Position numbers and translations under genes: made by a program. Of a DNA stretch of 15,854 nucleotides, positions 6,875 through 13,020 are shown piece after piece. Source of the stretch: DASSFZ01 sp035693785 (GTDB lineage: Bacteria; Chloroflexota; Anaerolineae; Fen-1058). The notes beneath the pieces are model-generated. The model made no database searches, was not told the origin of the DNA, and saw nothing but the letters and a program-made list of their open reading frames with translations. Position 1 is the stretch's first letter, and every line of letters starts with the position of its first letter. Location: the NCBI GenBank assembly GCA_035693785.1, contig DASSFZ010000541.1, forward strand, positions 1-15,854, read 5' to 3'.

Positions 6875-7696
6875 TCAGTTACTCGCGCCGAGGAAGCCAT
6901 GCTTCGCCAGCATGTCCTGTCCCTCGGGCGACAGCACGAAGTCGACGAACGCCTGCGCCAGGTCGGGGCGAGCGCTGTCCGCGATCGGCGCGATCGGATA
7001 CGTCGCGAGCACGTTCAGCGCGTCGGGAATCTCGATGCGGCCGACTTCGTTCGCTGCCTCGCCCGCTACGTCGCTCTCGTACACGATGCCCGCGAAGGCT
7101 TCGCCCAGGACAACTTTGCTCAGCGCCGCGCGCACGTTCTCCTCGTATGAGCCGGTGTTGCTCAGCACGGCGTCTTTGAACTGCGCGCCGAAGCGCGGGT
7201 CGGCGGACGCCTTGTCGAGGAAGGCGAGCGTGTACGCGCCTGCCGGAACGGCGGCGGCGGCAAGCACCAGGCGACCCCGCAGCTCGGGTCTGGCCAGGTC
7301 GCGCAAATCCACCAGGCCGGCCGGGTTATCCTTCGGATAGACCACGACGAGGCGGTTGCGCGCGAAATCGCGAGGTGCGCCGGGCCGCACGCGTCCACGC
7401 TCGATCGCGACGCCCATCTGCGCCGCGTCGGCGCTGGCAAACACGTCGCCGGGCGCGCCCTGCGCCAACTGCTGGGCCAACTGCTGCGAGCCGGCGAAGT
7501 TGAAGACGACCTCGACCCCTGGATGCTGCACCTCGAATCGCTCGCCCAACTCGGCGAAAGCCTGCGCCAACGAAGCCGCGGCGAAGACGGTCAGTGTGAC
7601 GGGCGCGCTCCCCGACGGGGCTGGCTGTGGCGCGCTGCAAGCGGCGACGATCGCGGGCGCGGCGACGATCCCTATCAGGAGTTTGGCGACTGTCAT
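6875..7696 (-). CDS. modA: Molybdate ABC transporter substrate-binding lipoprotein ModA
   Basis: This is the extracytoplasmic molybdate/tungstate-binding protein that delivers the oxyanion to ModB. With the start chosen here it has 273 residues: a lipoprotein signal with lipobox AIVAAC (lipid Cys near residue 20), a Pro-rich linker, then the periplasmic-binding fold. ModA hallmarks are LTVFAAASLAQAF with the oxyanion Ser, FNFAGSQQLAQQ with the second binding Ser, GAPGDVFASAD, YPIAPIADS and, at the C-terminus, AFVDFVLSPEGQ. ATG at 7696 gives a normal signal peptide but no Shine-Dalgarno site; instead TATAAT (7709-7704) ends 7 nt before it, so the message may be leaderless. An ATG at 7741 would add 15 residues, including acidic E5, before the signal and is less natural. 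It lies upstream of modB. Confidence 0.92.
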   Translation of the reverse strand: MTVAKLLIGIVAAPAIVAACSAPQPAPSGSAPVTLTVFAAASLAQAFAELGERFEVQHPGVEVVFNFAGSQQLAQQLAQGAPGDVFASADAAQMGVAIERGRVRPGAPRDFARNRLVVVYPKDNPAGLVDLRDLARPELRGRLVLAAAAVPAGAYTLAFLDKASADPRFGAQFKDAVLSNTGSYEENVRAALSKVVLGEAFAGIVYESDVAGEAANEVGRIEIPDALNVLATYPIAPIADSARPDLAQAFVDFVLSPEGQDMLAKHGFLGASN

Positions 7697-7703
7697 AACG
7701 GCA

Positions 7704-7709
7704 ATTATA
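7704..7709 (-). promoter_or_regulatory. Putative -10 box for modA (leaderless)
   Basis: A perfect TATAAT on the minus strand ends 7 nt before the ATG at 7696, which puts the expected transcription start at or next to the start codon. No convincing -35 hexamer sits 16-18 bp upstream. If the longer start at 7741 were used, this box would be inside coding sequence and coincidental. Confidence 0.35.
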
Positions 7710-7776
7710 ACTGCGAGCGCCCAAACCTCTTTTGACAGCATTAACGACTCACTTGCCCCCGTAACAAAAGCGAATA

Positions 7777-7822
7777 GTAGTCACGACTTCAGTCGTTAGG
7801 GCAGCGACTAAGTCGCCACTAC
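7777..7822. repeat. Imperfect palindromic intergenic repeat
   Basis: The left arm GTAGTCACGACTTCAGTCGTT (7777-7797) pairs with the right arm at 7803-7822, whose reverse complement is GTAGTGGCGACTTAGTCGCT, with a few mismatches and a 5-nt loop. Each arm also contains its own smaller palindrome (CGACTTCAGTCG). It lies between the divergent modA and propeller-lipoprotein genes. The form is that of a REP-like dispersed element rather than a terminator, since no U tract follows. Confidence 0.6.
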
Positions 7823-7916
7823 GTCACCCGGCGGGCGCGAGCGGGACTGCCTGGCACATGGCACGTGACACCTGGTGCAAAACCACTGACCCCAAGCGGG
7901 ACTCCCAGCGAAAGAC

Positions 7917-7925
7917 TGGTATAAT
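7917..7925 (+). promoter_or_regulatory. Extended -10 promoter for the propeller lipoprotein gene
   Basis: TGGTATAAT is a perfect extended -10 element (TGn followed by TATAAT at 7920-7925), which can work without a good -35 box, and none is seen. A start near 7932 gives a leader of about 24 nt to the ATG at 7956. It would also drive the hydrolase gene downstream. Confidence 0.55.
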
Positions 7926-7955
7926 TTTCAAAGTTCCCGGAAAGCCCGTGAGCTT

Positions 7956-9269
7956 ATGACGATGTTACCCACGGCGCATTCAATCGCACGCGGCTTTGCC
8001 TTGACGCTGGCAGCCGCGCTTGCACTCACCGCGTGCCGGGCGGAACCGGTGCCCACACCTGTGCCAACCGTTGAGCCGACGCCGGTCGTCGTGCAGGCAG
8101 ATGCCGGCGCTGCCGGTCGCATCGCCGTCATCGACGAGAACGGCCAGGTGTACACGGCCGATCCGGACGGCGGCGGCCGCGTCGATCTCAACGCGTCCGG
8201 GACGATTCCCGACGCCGCAATCGTGTGGTCGCGCGACGGCAGCCGCCTGGCTTTCAGCCTGGCGTCGGGCAACCGGGGCGAGCTGGTGACGATCGACGCG
8301 AGCGGCCAGAATCGAACGACGGTCTATCGCGACGCATCCTCGGCCGCGCCGTTCTACCTGTATTGGTCGCCGGATAACGAGCATGTCGGCTTCCTGGCTG
8401 CAGGCGCAGAGGGCCGCCTGGCGCTAAGCGTCGCACAGGCCGGGCAGGATGGATCGGCCAGGCTCGTCGCGCGCGGCGAGCCGAATTACTTCTCTTGGTC
8501 GTCCGGCGGCGAGCGCATGGCTGTGCACATCGGCGGGCTGCGCGGATACGTCGGCACGCACACGCTCGGCGAGACGGACACGCACAACCGCGACGCCAGA
8601 CCGGCGCTGTTCCAGGCCCCGGCCTGGTCCCCGGTTGACGACACGTATCTCTTCGCGCGGGCCGGATCGGGCCGGCAAGACGATCTCGTCATCGTGCGCG
8701 ACGACGAGGAAATCTCACTCGCTGAATTCGACGGCGGCATCAGCTTCGCCTGGTCGCCAAACGGCGTGCGCGTCGCCTACAGCACGTTCGACACAACCGG
8801 CGAGCATTACGACAGGATTACCCTCGTCAGGCCGGACGGAAGCGAGTCGCGCACGCTCGTCGACGAGTCGCATTTCGCGTTCTTCTGGTCGCCGGACGGG
8901 ACGAAGATCGCCTACCTGACCGGGCGGCTCGGCGCTCCAAGCACGATCGGGTCGACCCGGCGCAGTCCGGGGCTGGCCGTGCAGGCAAGACAGGAGCTCG
9001 AGCTGACGTGGAACGTCGTCGACGTCGAATCGGGACAGTCGTCGACGCTGGCGTCGTTCGTGCCGACGGAGAGCTTCCTGTTCATCGTGCCGTTCTTCGA
9101 TCAGTACGCTCAATCAATCTCGCTGTGGTCGCCCGACAGCCGCTACCTGCTGCTGGCCGGCACGCCGCTGGCCCGCCCGCAGGGCATCTACCGCCTCGAC
9201 GCCGAAGGCAGCGGCGATACACTGACCTACATCGGCCCAGGCGCGTTCGCCATCTGGTCGTGGCGGTAG
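7956..9269 (+). CDS. PD40/TolB-like beta-propeller lipoprotein
   Basis: This is a predicted surface lipoprotein of 437 residues. The signal ends in the lipobox LTAC with lipid Cys at residue 27, followed by a Pro/Thr linker (VPTPVPTVEPTP). The rest is a beta-propeller of PD40/WD40-like blades. Blade cores are seen at WSRDGSRLAF (91), WSPDNEHVGF (137), WSSGGERMAV (181), WSPVDDTYLF (224), WSPNGVRVAY (266), WSPDGTKIAY (311) and WSPDSRYLLL (391). A last strand ends in AIWSWR. There are seven clear blades. Such proteins usually act in protein-protein contacts or as sensors at the cell surface; no enzyme site was recognised. ATG 7956 has only a weak GTGAG site; ATG 7962 is the alternative. The next gene starts 14 nt downstream, so the two are probably co-transcribed and may act together. 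Confidence 0.85.
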   Translation: MTMLPTAHSIARGFALTLAAALALTACRAEPVPTPVPTVEPTPVVVQADAGAAGRIAVIDENGQVYTADPDGGGRVDLNASGTIPDAAIVWSRDGSRLAFSLASGNRGELVTIDASGQNRTTVYRDASSAAPFYLYWSPDNEHVGFLAAGAEGRLALSVAQAGQDGSARLVARGEPNYFSWSSGGERMAVHIGGLRGYVGTHTLGETDTHNRDARPALFQAPAWSPVDDTYLFARAGSGRQDDLVIVRDDEEISLAEFDGGISFAWSPNGVRVAYSTFDTTGEHYDRITLVRPDGSESRTLVDESHFAFFWSPDGTKIAYLTGRLGAPSTIGSTRRSPGLAVQARQELELTWNVVDVESGQSSTLASFVPTESFLFIVPFFDQYAQSISLWSPDSRYLLLAGTPLARPQGIYRLDAEGSGDTLTYIGPGAFAIWSWR

Positions 9270-9283
9270 CATAAGAGGAAGCA

Positions 9284-10762
9284 TTGATTTCTAGAAGACG
9301 CCGTCTCTTCACCGCCCGCCGCGTGCGACTGCTGGGCGTGCTGCTCGTCGTCGTGTACGTCGTCGCGCAGTTCGCTGCCTTCCGCGCGTCGCTCGATCGC
9401 GTCCCCGCCTCGTGGACGGTAGCCGGGACGCCGTTCGCCGGCGAGCGGATCGACGAGGTCGTCGCGCTCATGCAAGCCGCGTTCGACGAGCCGGTCATCC
9501 TGCATTACATGGACGAAGTGCGCGCGCTCCCGCCGGACGCCGTCGGCTTCCGCTTCGACGCCGAGGCGACGGTCGAGGCGTTCCGGCGCAAGCGCGAAGA
9601 GAGCGCGACGGCGGGCAATTTCCTGCGACACCTGATCTTCCAGCAGCCCGAGCCGCACGACCTGCCGATCGTCGCCGAGTATTCCGAGGAGCTCATCCGC
9701 CTGAAGCTGTCTGAGATGGCGCTGCTCTTCGACGACCCGGCGCAGCCGCCCGCGCCCGACCTTCAATCGATGACGCTCAAGCCGGGCCAGCCGGGTTACA
9801 TGCTCGACATCGTGGCGTCGGTGGCGCCGGTGGCCGAGGGGCTGAAGTCGCTGCACGAACGAGACGCGCAACTGGTCGTCGAATCGCAGCCCGCGCCGCC
9901 TGCGACAATCGATCAGCTTCGTGAGCTGATCCAGGAGCGCCTGAAAGCGTTTAACGGCAACGCCGGCGTCTTTCTGAAAGCTCTGACGTCCGGCGACGAG
10001 ATCGAGATCGGCGGCGACGTGGCTTACTCCGGCATGAGCCTGATGAAGATTCCCATCATGGCCGAGGTCTATCGTACGCTGGCGCAGGCGCCGGATGTCG
10101 AGACACACAAGCTGCTCACCGAGACGCTCGGCTCGGAAAGCGGCAACTTCACCGCCAACCTGCTGCTGCGCCAGATCGGCGACGGCGATTCCTTCGCCGG
10201 CGTGGATCGGCTGACTTCGTCGATGCGCTTCCTGGGCCTGACGAATTCCTTCATGGCGCTGCCGTACGACCAGCAGGATGTCACACCGCCTCCGGTCGCC
10301 ACCGAAGCGAACTCGCAGGCAGATGTGTGGACGAATCCCGATCCGGCGATGCAGACGACGCCCAGCGACATCGGCCTGCTGCTGGAGATGATCTACCAAT
10401 GCGGTGAGGGCGGCGGGGCGCTGGTGGTCGCGTATCCTGGCGCATTCACGCCCGAGGAATGCCGGCAGATGCTCGACATCATGAAGGAGAACGTGATCAC
10501 CGACGCGGAGGGCATCCCCACGCTGCTGCGCGGAGGGCTGCCGGACGGGACACCGCTCGCGCACAAGCACGGCTGGGACAACGACACGCGCGCCGACGCG
10601 TCGGTCGCGTTCACGCCGGGCGGCGATTTCGTCCTGGTCGTGTTCGTCAACACGCCGGGGGCATGGGTCGATTGGGATGTCGCCAACGGCATTATGGTCG
10701 ACATCGCGCGTGCCGCGTACAACTACTTCAACCCCGGCGAGGTGAGCGCGGAGACGCCGTGA
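9284..10762 (+). CDS. Membrane-anchored class A beta-lactamase-like serine hydrolase
   Basis: This 492-residue protein has a very basic N-terminus (RRRRLFTARRVR), one membrane helix (about 15-33) and then an extracellular part. Residues about 45-200 look like a peptidoglycan-binding type 4 (YoaR/VanW-associated) domain, for example TVAGTPFAGERIDEVVALM; this assignment is tentative. The C-terminal domain (about 215-480) is of the class A beta-lactamase/transpeptidase fold. The nucleophile motif is SLMK (S252, K255), followed by SGN (286-288) where beta-lactamases have SDN, and KHG (428-430) where they have KTG. The loss of the SDN Asp and the absence of an obvious omega-loop Glu argue for a cell-wall peptidase or non-lactamase esterase rather than an antibiotic-resistance enzyme. 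It starts with TTG, with AGAGGA 4 nt upstream, 14 nt after the lipoprotein gene. Confidence 0.82.
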   Translation: MISRRRRLFTARRVRLLGVLLVVVYVVAQFAAFRASLDRVPASWTVAGTPFAGERIDEVVALMQAAFDEPVILHYMDEVRALPPDAVGFRFDAEATVEAFRRKREESATAGNFLRHLIFQQPEPHDLPIVAEYSEELIRLKLSEMALLFDDPAQPPAPDLQSMTLKPGQPGYMLDIVASVAPVAEGLKSLHERDAQLVVESQPAPPATIDQLRELIQERLKAFNGNAGVFLKALTSGDEIEIGGDVAYSGMSLMKIPIMAEVYRTLAQAPDVETHKLLTETLGSESGNFTANLLLRQIGDGDSFAGVDRLTSSMRFLGLTNSFMALPYDQQDVTPPPVATEANSQADVWTNPDPAMQTTPSDIGLLLEMIYQCGEGGGALVVAYPGAFTPEECRQMLDIMKENVITDAEGIPTLLRGGLPDGTPLAHKHGWDNDTRADASVAFTPGGDFVLVVFVNTPGAWVDWDVANGIMVDIARAAYNYFNPGEVSAETP

Positions 10763-10773
10763 GGAGTTGCTAA

Positions 10774-10795
10774 CTCCAAACTCCAAAGTTCAAAT
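10774..10795. repeat. CAAA-rich intergenic repeat, copy 2
   Basis: The pattern CTCCAAACTCCAAAGTTCAAAT begins 11 bases after the hydrolase stop codon. It shares CTCCAAA and AAAGTTCAAA with the modA-modB gap segment at 6815-6836 and has the same orientation. Confidence 0.5.
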
Positions 10796-10807
10796 TCCAG
10801 ACTTCAA

Positions 10808-10855
10808 CAGTGTCATTCCGAACGGAGTGAGGAATCTCTCGTCCGACCGGCGCGC
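10808..10855 (+). repeat. 48-bp direct repeat, copy 1
   Basis: These 48 bases, from CAGTGTCATTCC to CCGGCGCGC, form the left half of the palindromic element. They recur without a mismatch at 10925-10972, 117 bp further on. Confidence 0.9.
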
Positions 10856-10904
10856 GCGCCGCGTCGCGGTCGAGATGCCTCGTCGTGCCTCCTCGGCATG
10901 ACAC
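10810..10904. repeat. REP-like imperfect palindrome (MITE-like), full copy
   Basis: A roughly 95-bp element is bounded by GTGTCATTCCGA (10810-10821) and TCGGCATGACAC (10893-10904), which pair with one mismatch. Inside, GAGGAATCTC pairs with GAGATGCCTC (one mismatch), and the GC-rich centre (CCGGCGCGCGCGCCGCG) is self-complementary. The whole unit can fold into one long hairpin. It has the form of a non-coding dispersed palindrome. Confidence 0.75.
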
Positions 10905-10924
10905 ACTTGGTGCCGATCGCCGAG

Positions 10925-10972
10925 CAGTGTCATTCCGAACGGAGTGAGGAATCTCTCGTCCGACCGGCGCGC
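10925..10972 (+). repeat. 48-bp direct repeat, copy 2 (half element)
   Basis: This is an exact copy of 10808-10855. Here the right arm of the palindrome is missing: the sequence breaks off after CCGGCGCGC into ATAGTTAC. It is therefore a half element, produced by duplication or by truncation at the palindrome centre. Confidence 0.9.
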
Positions 10973-11037
10973 ATAGTTACAACACCTGTTATGATGCAGC
11001 CATGCTGAGGCCCGAGCACTTCCATCCTCCCCGTTGA

Positions 11038-11109
11038 CTCACACTCACCATCCTCGCCGTCGAGTTTCTGGACGAGCTTGTTTTCGGCGTGGAGGGGGCG
11101 GTCCTGCCC
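11038..11109 (+). pseudogene. Remnant of the N-terminus of an MFS transporter gene
   Basis: The plus-strand frame beginning at 11038 reads LTLTILAVEFLDELVFGVEG followed by AVLP. In my recollection this is the first-helix signature of a family of major facilitator transporters (typically EFLDELVFG followed by AAWPLIRDDL). A TGA directly precedes the segment and there is no usable start. The similarity stops near 11109, just before the promoter of the GMC oxidoreductase gene. The frame stays open to 11250 but no longer looks like a transporter. It is a scar of about 24 codons; its identity rests on pattern memory only. Confidence 0.4.
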
Positions 11110-11122
11110 AGTACACCCAGAT

Positions 11123-11144
11123 ATGACTTGACGACGCAAGTCAT
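11123..11144. promoter_or_regulatory. Perfect 8-bp inverted repeat over the -35 box (operator candidate)
   Basis: ATGACTTG (11123-11130) and CAAGTCAT (11137-11144) are perfect inverted repeats separated by ACGACG. They cover the -35 hexamer at 11128-11133. A dimeric repressor bound here would block RNA polymerase. No regulator gene is adjacent in the window. Confidence 0.5.
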
Positions 11145-11157
11145 TGTAGAGTATAGT
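11128..11157 (+). promoter_or_regulatory. Sigma-70-type promoter for the GMC oxidoreductase gene
   Basis: TTGACG (11128-11133) and TATAGT (11152-11157) are 18 bp apart, each one base from consensus. The expected start near 11164 leaves a leader of about 98 nt before the ATG at 11262. Confidence 0.6.
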
Positions 11158-11180
11158 GACGGCACACACGCGCACGAACT

Positions 11181-11246
11181 GTCGCCGTACCGCTCGTGCA
11201 GCTGGGAAACGAACACATTGAGCGCCGCCCGTTCATTGCTGGTAAA
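11181..11246 (-). pseudogene. Possible remnant of a nucleotidyltransferase (MNT-type) gene
   Basis: The minus-strand frame reads FTSNERAALNVFVSQLHERY followed by GD. This resembles the N-terminal helix of small MNT-type nucleotidyltransferases, which normally continues with a strand and GSxARG. Here the frame then degenerates; a +1 shift would give QFVRVC, consistent with the next strand, and then nothing recognisable. It overlaps the leader and Shine-Dalgarno site of the GMC gene on the other strand. The call rests on 22 residues only. Confidence 0.25.
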
Positions 11247-11261
11247 GTGAGGAGAGCACGC

Positions 11262-12947
11262 ATGGCTGAAACACACTTCGATGCGATTGTCGTCGGTTCC
11301 GGATTCGGCGGGTCGGTGACGGCGTACCGTCTCGCGGAAGCCGGCTTGCGGGTATGTGTGCTCGAACGCGGCAAGGCTTACCCCCCCAATTCATTCCCGC
11401 GCAGCCCTTACCGAATGAGGCGGAATTTTTGGGATCCGAGCGAAGGCCTGTACGGCCTGTTCAACATCTGGCGGTTCAGGAATTTGGAAGCCGTGGTGTC
11501 CAGTGGCCTGGGTGGGGGATCGTTGATTTATGCCAACGTTTTGATCCGCAAAGACGAGAAGTGGTTCGTGAAGGAAGACATTCACAAGGGCGGCTATGAA
11601 TACTGGCCGGTGACGCGCGCCGATCTCGACCCTCACTATGATCAGGTTGAGAAGATGCTGAATGCGCAGCGCTATCCCTTCGAGCATGCGCCCTACGATC
11701 AAACGGCAAAGACCAGAGAATTCAAAGCTGCCGCCGAGAAACTCAACCTGGAATGGCAGTTGCCGAATCTGGCGATCACCTTTAGCAACCCCGGCGAAAC
11801 GCCGCTGCCCGGCGAGCCGATTAAGGAAGCGCATCCGAACTTACACAGACGCACCCGCTATACCTGCCGCCTGTGCGGCGAATGTGACATCGGCTGCAAC
11901 TACGGCAGCAAAAACACCCTCGACTACAACTACCTGTCCGAAGCCAGGCGCCTCGGCGCAGACATCCGGACGTTGTGCGAAGTGCGGTCGTTTGAGCCGC
12001 GCGCTGGCGGGGGCTACGTCGTCCGCTATGTCGAACACGATCCGGCAGCGCGCGAAGGGCGAAAATTCGCGACGTCCCAATTGCCCGCAATCACGCTCAC
12101 CGCCGATCGACTCATCCTCGCCGCCGGCACACTCGGCACGACCTTCCTGCTGCTCAAGAATCGGAACGCCTTTCCTCATCTCAGCAAGCAGTTGGGGACT
12201 CGATTTTGCGGCAACGGCGATTTCCTCACATTCGCCATCCACAGCCGTCAAGTGAAGGACGGCAAACTGGTACCGCGCTTTCTGGATGCGGGCTATGGCC
12301 CGGCGATCACCAGCGCGATTCGCATACCCGATGTGCTGGACGGCAGCCAGATGCGCGGACACTACATCGAAGACGCAGGGTATCCGGAGCATTTGAACTG
12401 GGTCCTGGAGATGGGCAACCTGCCCGGCGCGTTCAAGCGCCTGATGCGTTTCGCGGTACGCCGGCTGCGCGGAAGGCTCACCGGAACGACGCAGAGCGAT
12501 CTGAGTGCAGAGGTCGCCGAATTGCTCGGGGATGCCGAGTTCACCTCGAGTTCGATGCCACTGCTGGGTATGGGACGCGACATTCCGGACGGCAGCATGA
12601 CCTTACGCAACGACTACCTGGAAATCGACTGGGCACTCGGACGATCCAAAGACTACTTTGACGGCATCAAGAAATCGATGCGAGACATCGCCGAGGCTTT
12701 GCAGGCCACATTCGTCGTGAACCCGACCTTCTACTTCAATCGCGTGGCCACCGTTCACGCCTTAGGCGGCTGCCCGATGGGACGTGACGAGCACGAAGGC
12801 GTGGTCGATCCATACGGCGAGGTCTTCAACTATCCCGGCCTGTACATCGCCGATGGCTCGGTGATGCCCGGCCCGGTCGGCCCGAACCCATCGCTGACCA
12901 TCGCGGCCCTCGCCGACCGGTTCGCCGATCGAATCATCTATCGCTAG
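11262..12947 (+). CDS. GMC-family flavin oxidoreductase (cholesterol oxidase type)
   Basis: This 561-residue FAD enzyme oxidises an alcohol or sterol-like hydroxyl, with O2 or another acceptor. The FAD-binding Rossmann motif is VVGSGFGGSVTAYRLAE (11-27), with ERG of the second strand at 35-37. SSGLGGGSLIYANVL (80-94) is the GMC substrate/FAD loop. CRLCGECDIGC (202-212) gives four cysteines spaced C-x2-C-x2-C-x3-C. LILAAGTLGT (284-293) is the second FAD contact. HALGGCPMG (499-507) holds the catalytic His, and PGPVGPNPSLTIAALADR (536-553) the Asn near the flavin. The length matches the cholesterol oxidase/ChoD branch. No signal peptide is visible, so it should be cytosolic. ATG 11262 has AGGAG 7 nt upstream, and the earlier in-frame ATG at 11196 lacks this. 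The substrate is not determined; steroid oxidation is only the family's best-known reaction. Confidence 0.9.
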   Translation: MAETHFDAIVVGSGFGGSVTAYRLAEAGLRVCVLERGKAYPPNSFPRSPYRMRRNFWDPSEGLYGLFNIWRFRNLEAVVSSGLGGGSLIYANVLIRKDEKWFVKEDIHKGGYEYWPVTRADLDPHYDQVEKMLNAQRYPFEHAPYDQTAKTREFKAAAEKLNLEWQLPNLAITFSNPGETPLPGEPIKEAHPNLHRRTRYTCRLCGECDIGCNYGSKNTLDYNYLSEARRLGADIRTLCEVRSFEPRAGGGYVVRYVEHDPAAREGRKFATSQLPAITLTADRLILAAGTLGTTFLLLKNRNAFPHLSKQLGTRFCGNGDFLTFAIHSRQVKDGKLVPRFLDAGYGPAITSAIRIPDVLDGSQMRGHYIEDAGYPEHLNWVLEMGNLPGAFKRLMRFAVRRLRGRLTGTTQSDLSAEVAELLGDAEFTSSSMPLLGMGRDIPDGSMTLRNDYLEIDWALGRSKDYFDGIKKSMRDIAEALQATFVVNPTFYFNRVATVHALGGCPMGRDEHEGVVDPYGEVFNYPGLYIADGSVMPGPVGPNPSLTIAALADRFADRIIYR

Positions 12948-12966
12948 AGGAGTATATAGAAACCGG

Positions 12967-13001
12967 ACTCTGGTGAATCACAGGGTGCACTACACGAGAG
13001 T
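12967..13001. terminator. Possible hairpin between convergent oxidase genes
   Basis: ACTCTGGTG (12967-12975) and CACGAGAGT (12993-13001) pair over 9 positions with one mismatch around a 17-nt loop. They lie in the 73-bp gap between the GMC stop and the stop of the opposing lactone oxidase gene. No U tract follows. Confidence 0.25.
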
Positions 13002-13020
13002 AGGCACCGATAGATGCTGA

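Noticed and set aside
9284..10762. Antibiotic-resistance beta-lactamase
   Set aside because: SDN and KTG motifs are altered and the protein is membrane-anchored with an extra N-terminal domain; hydrolysis of beta-lactams is not supported.
9227..10786. Minus-strand ORF of 519 codons opposite the serine hydrolase gene
   Set aside because: The composition is Arg/Asp/His-rich low complexity, whereas the plus strand carries SxxK and a membrane helix; it is a shadow ORF.
10808..10972. CRISPR array
   Set aside because: There are only two copies of a 48-bp unit, part of a long palindrome, with no further repeats and no cas genes.
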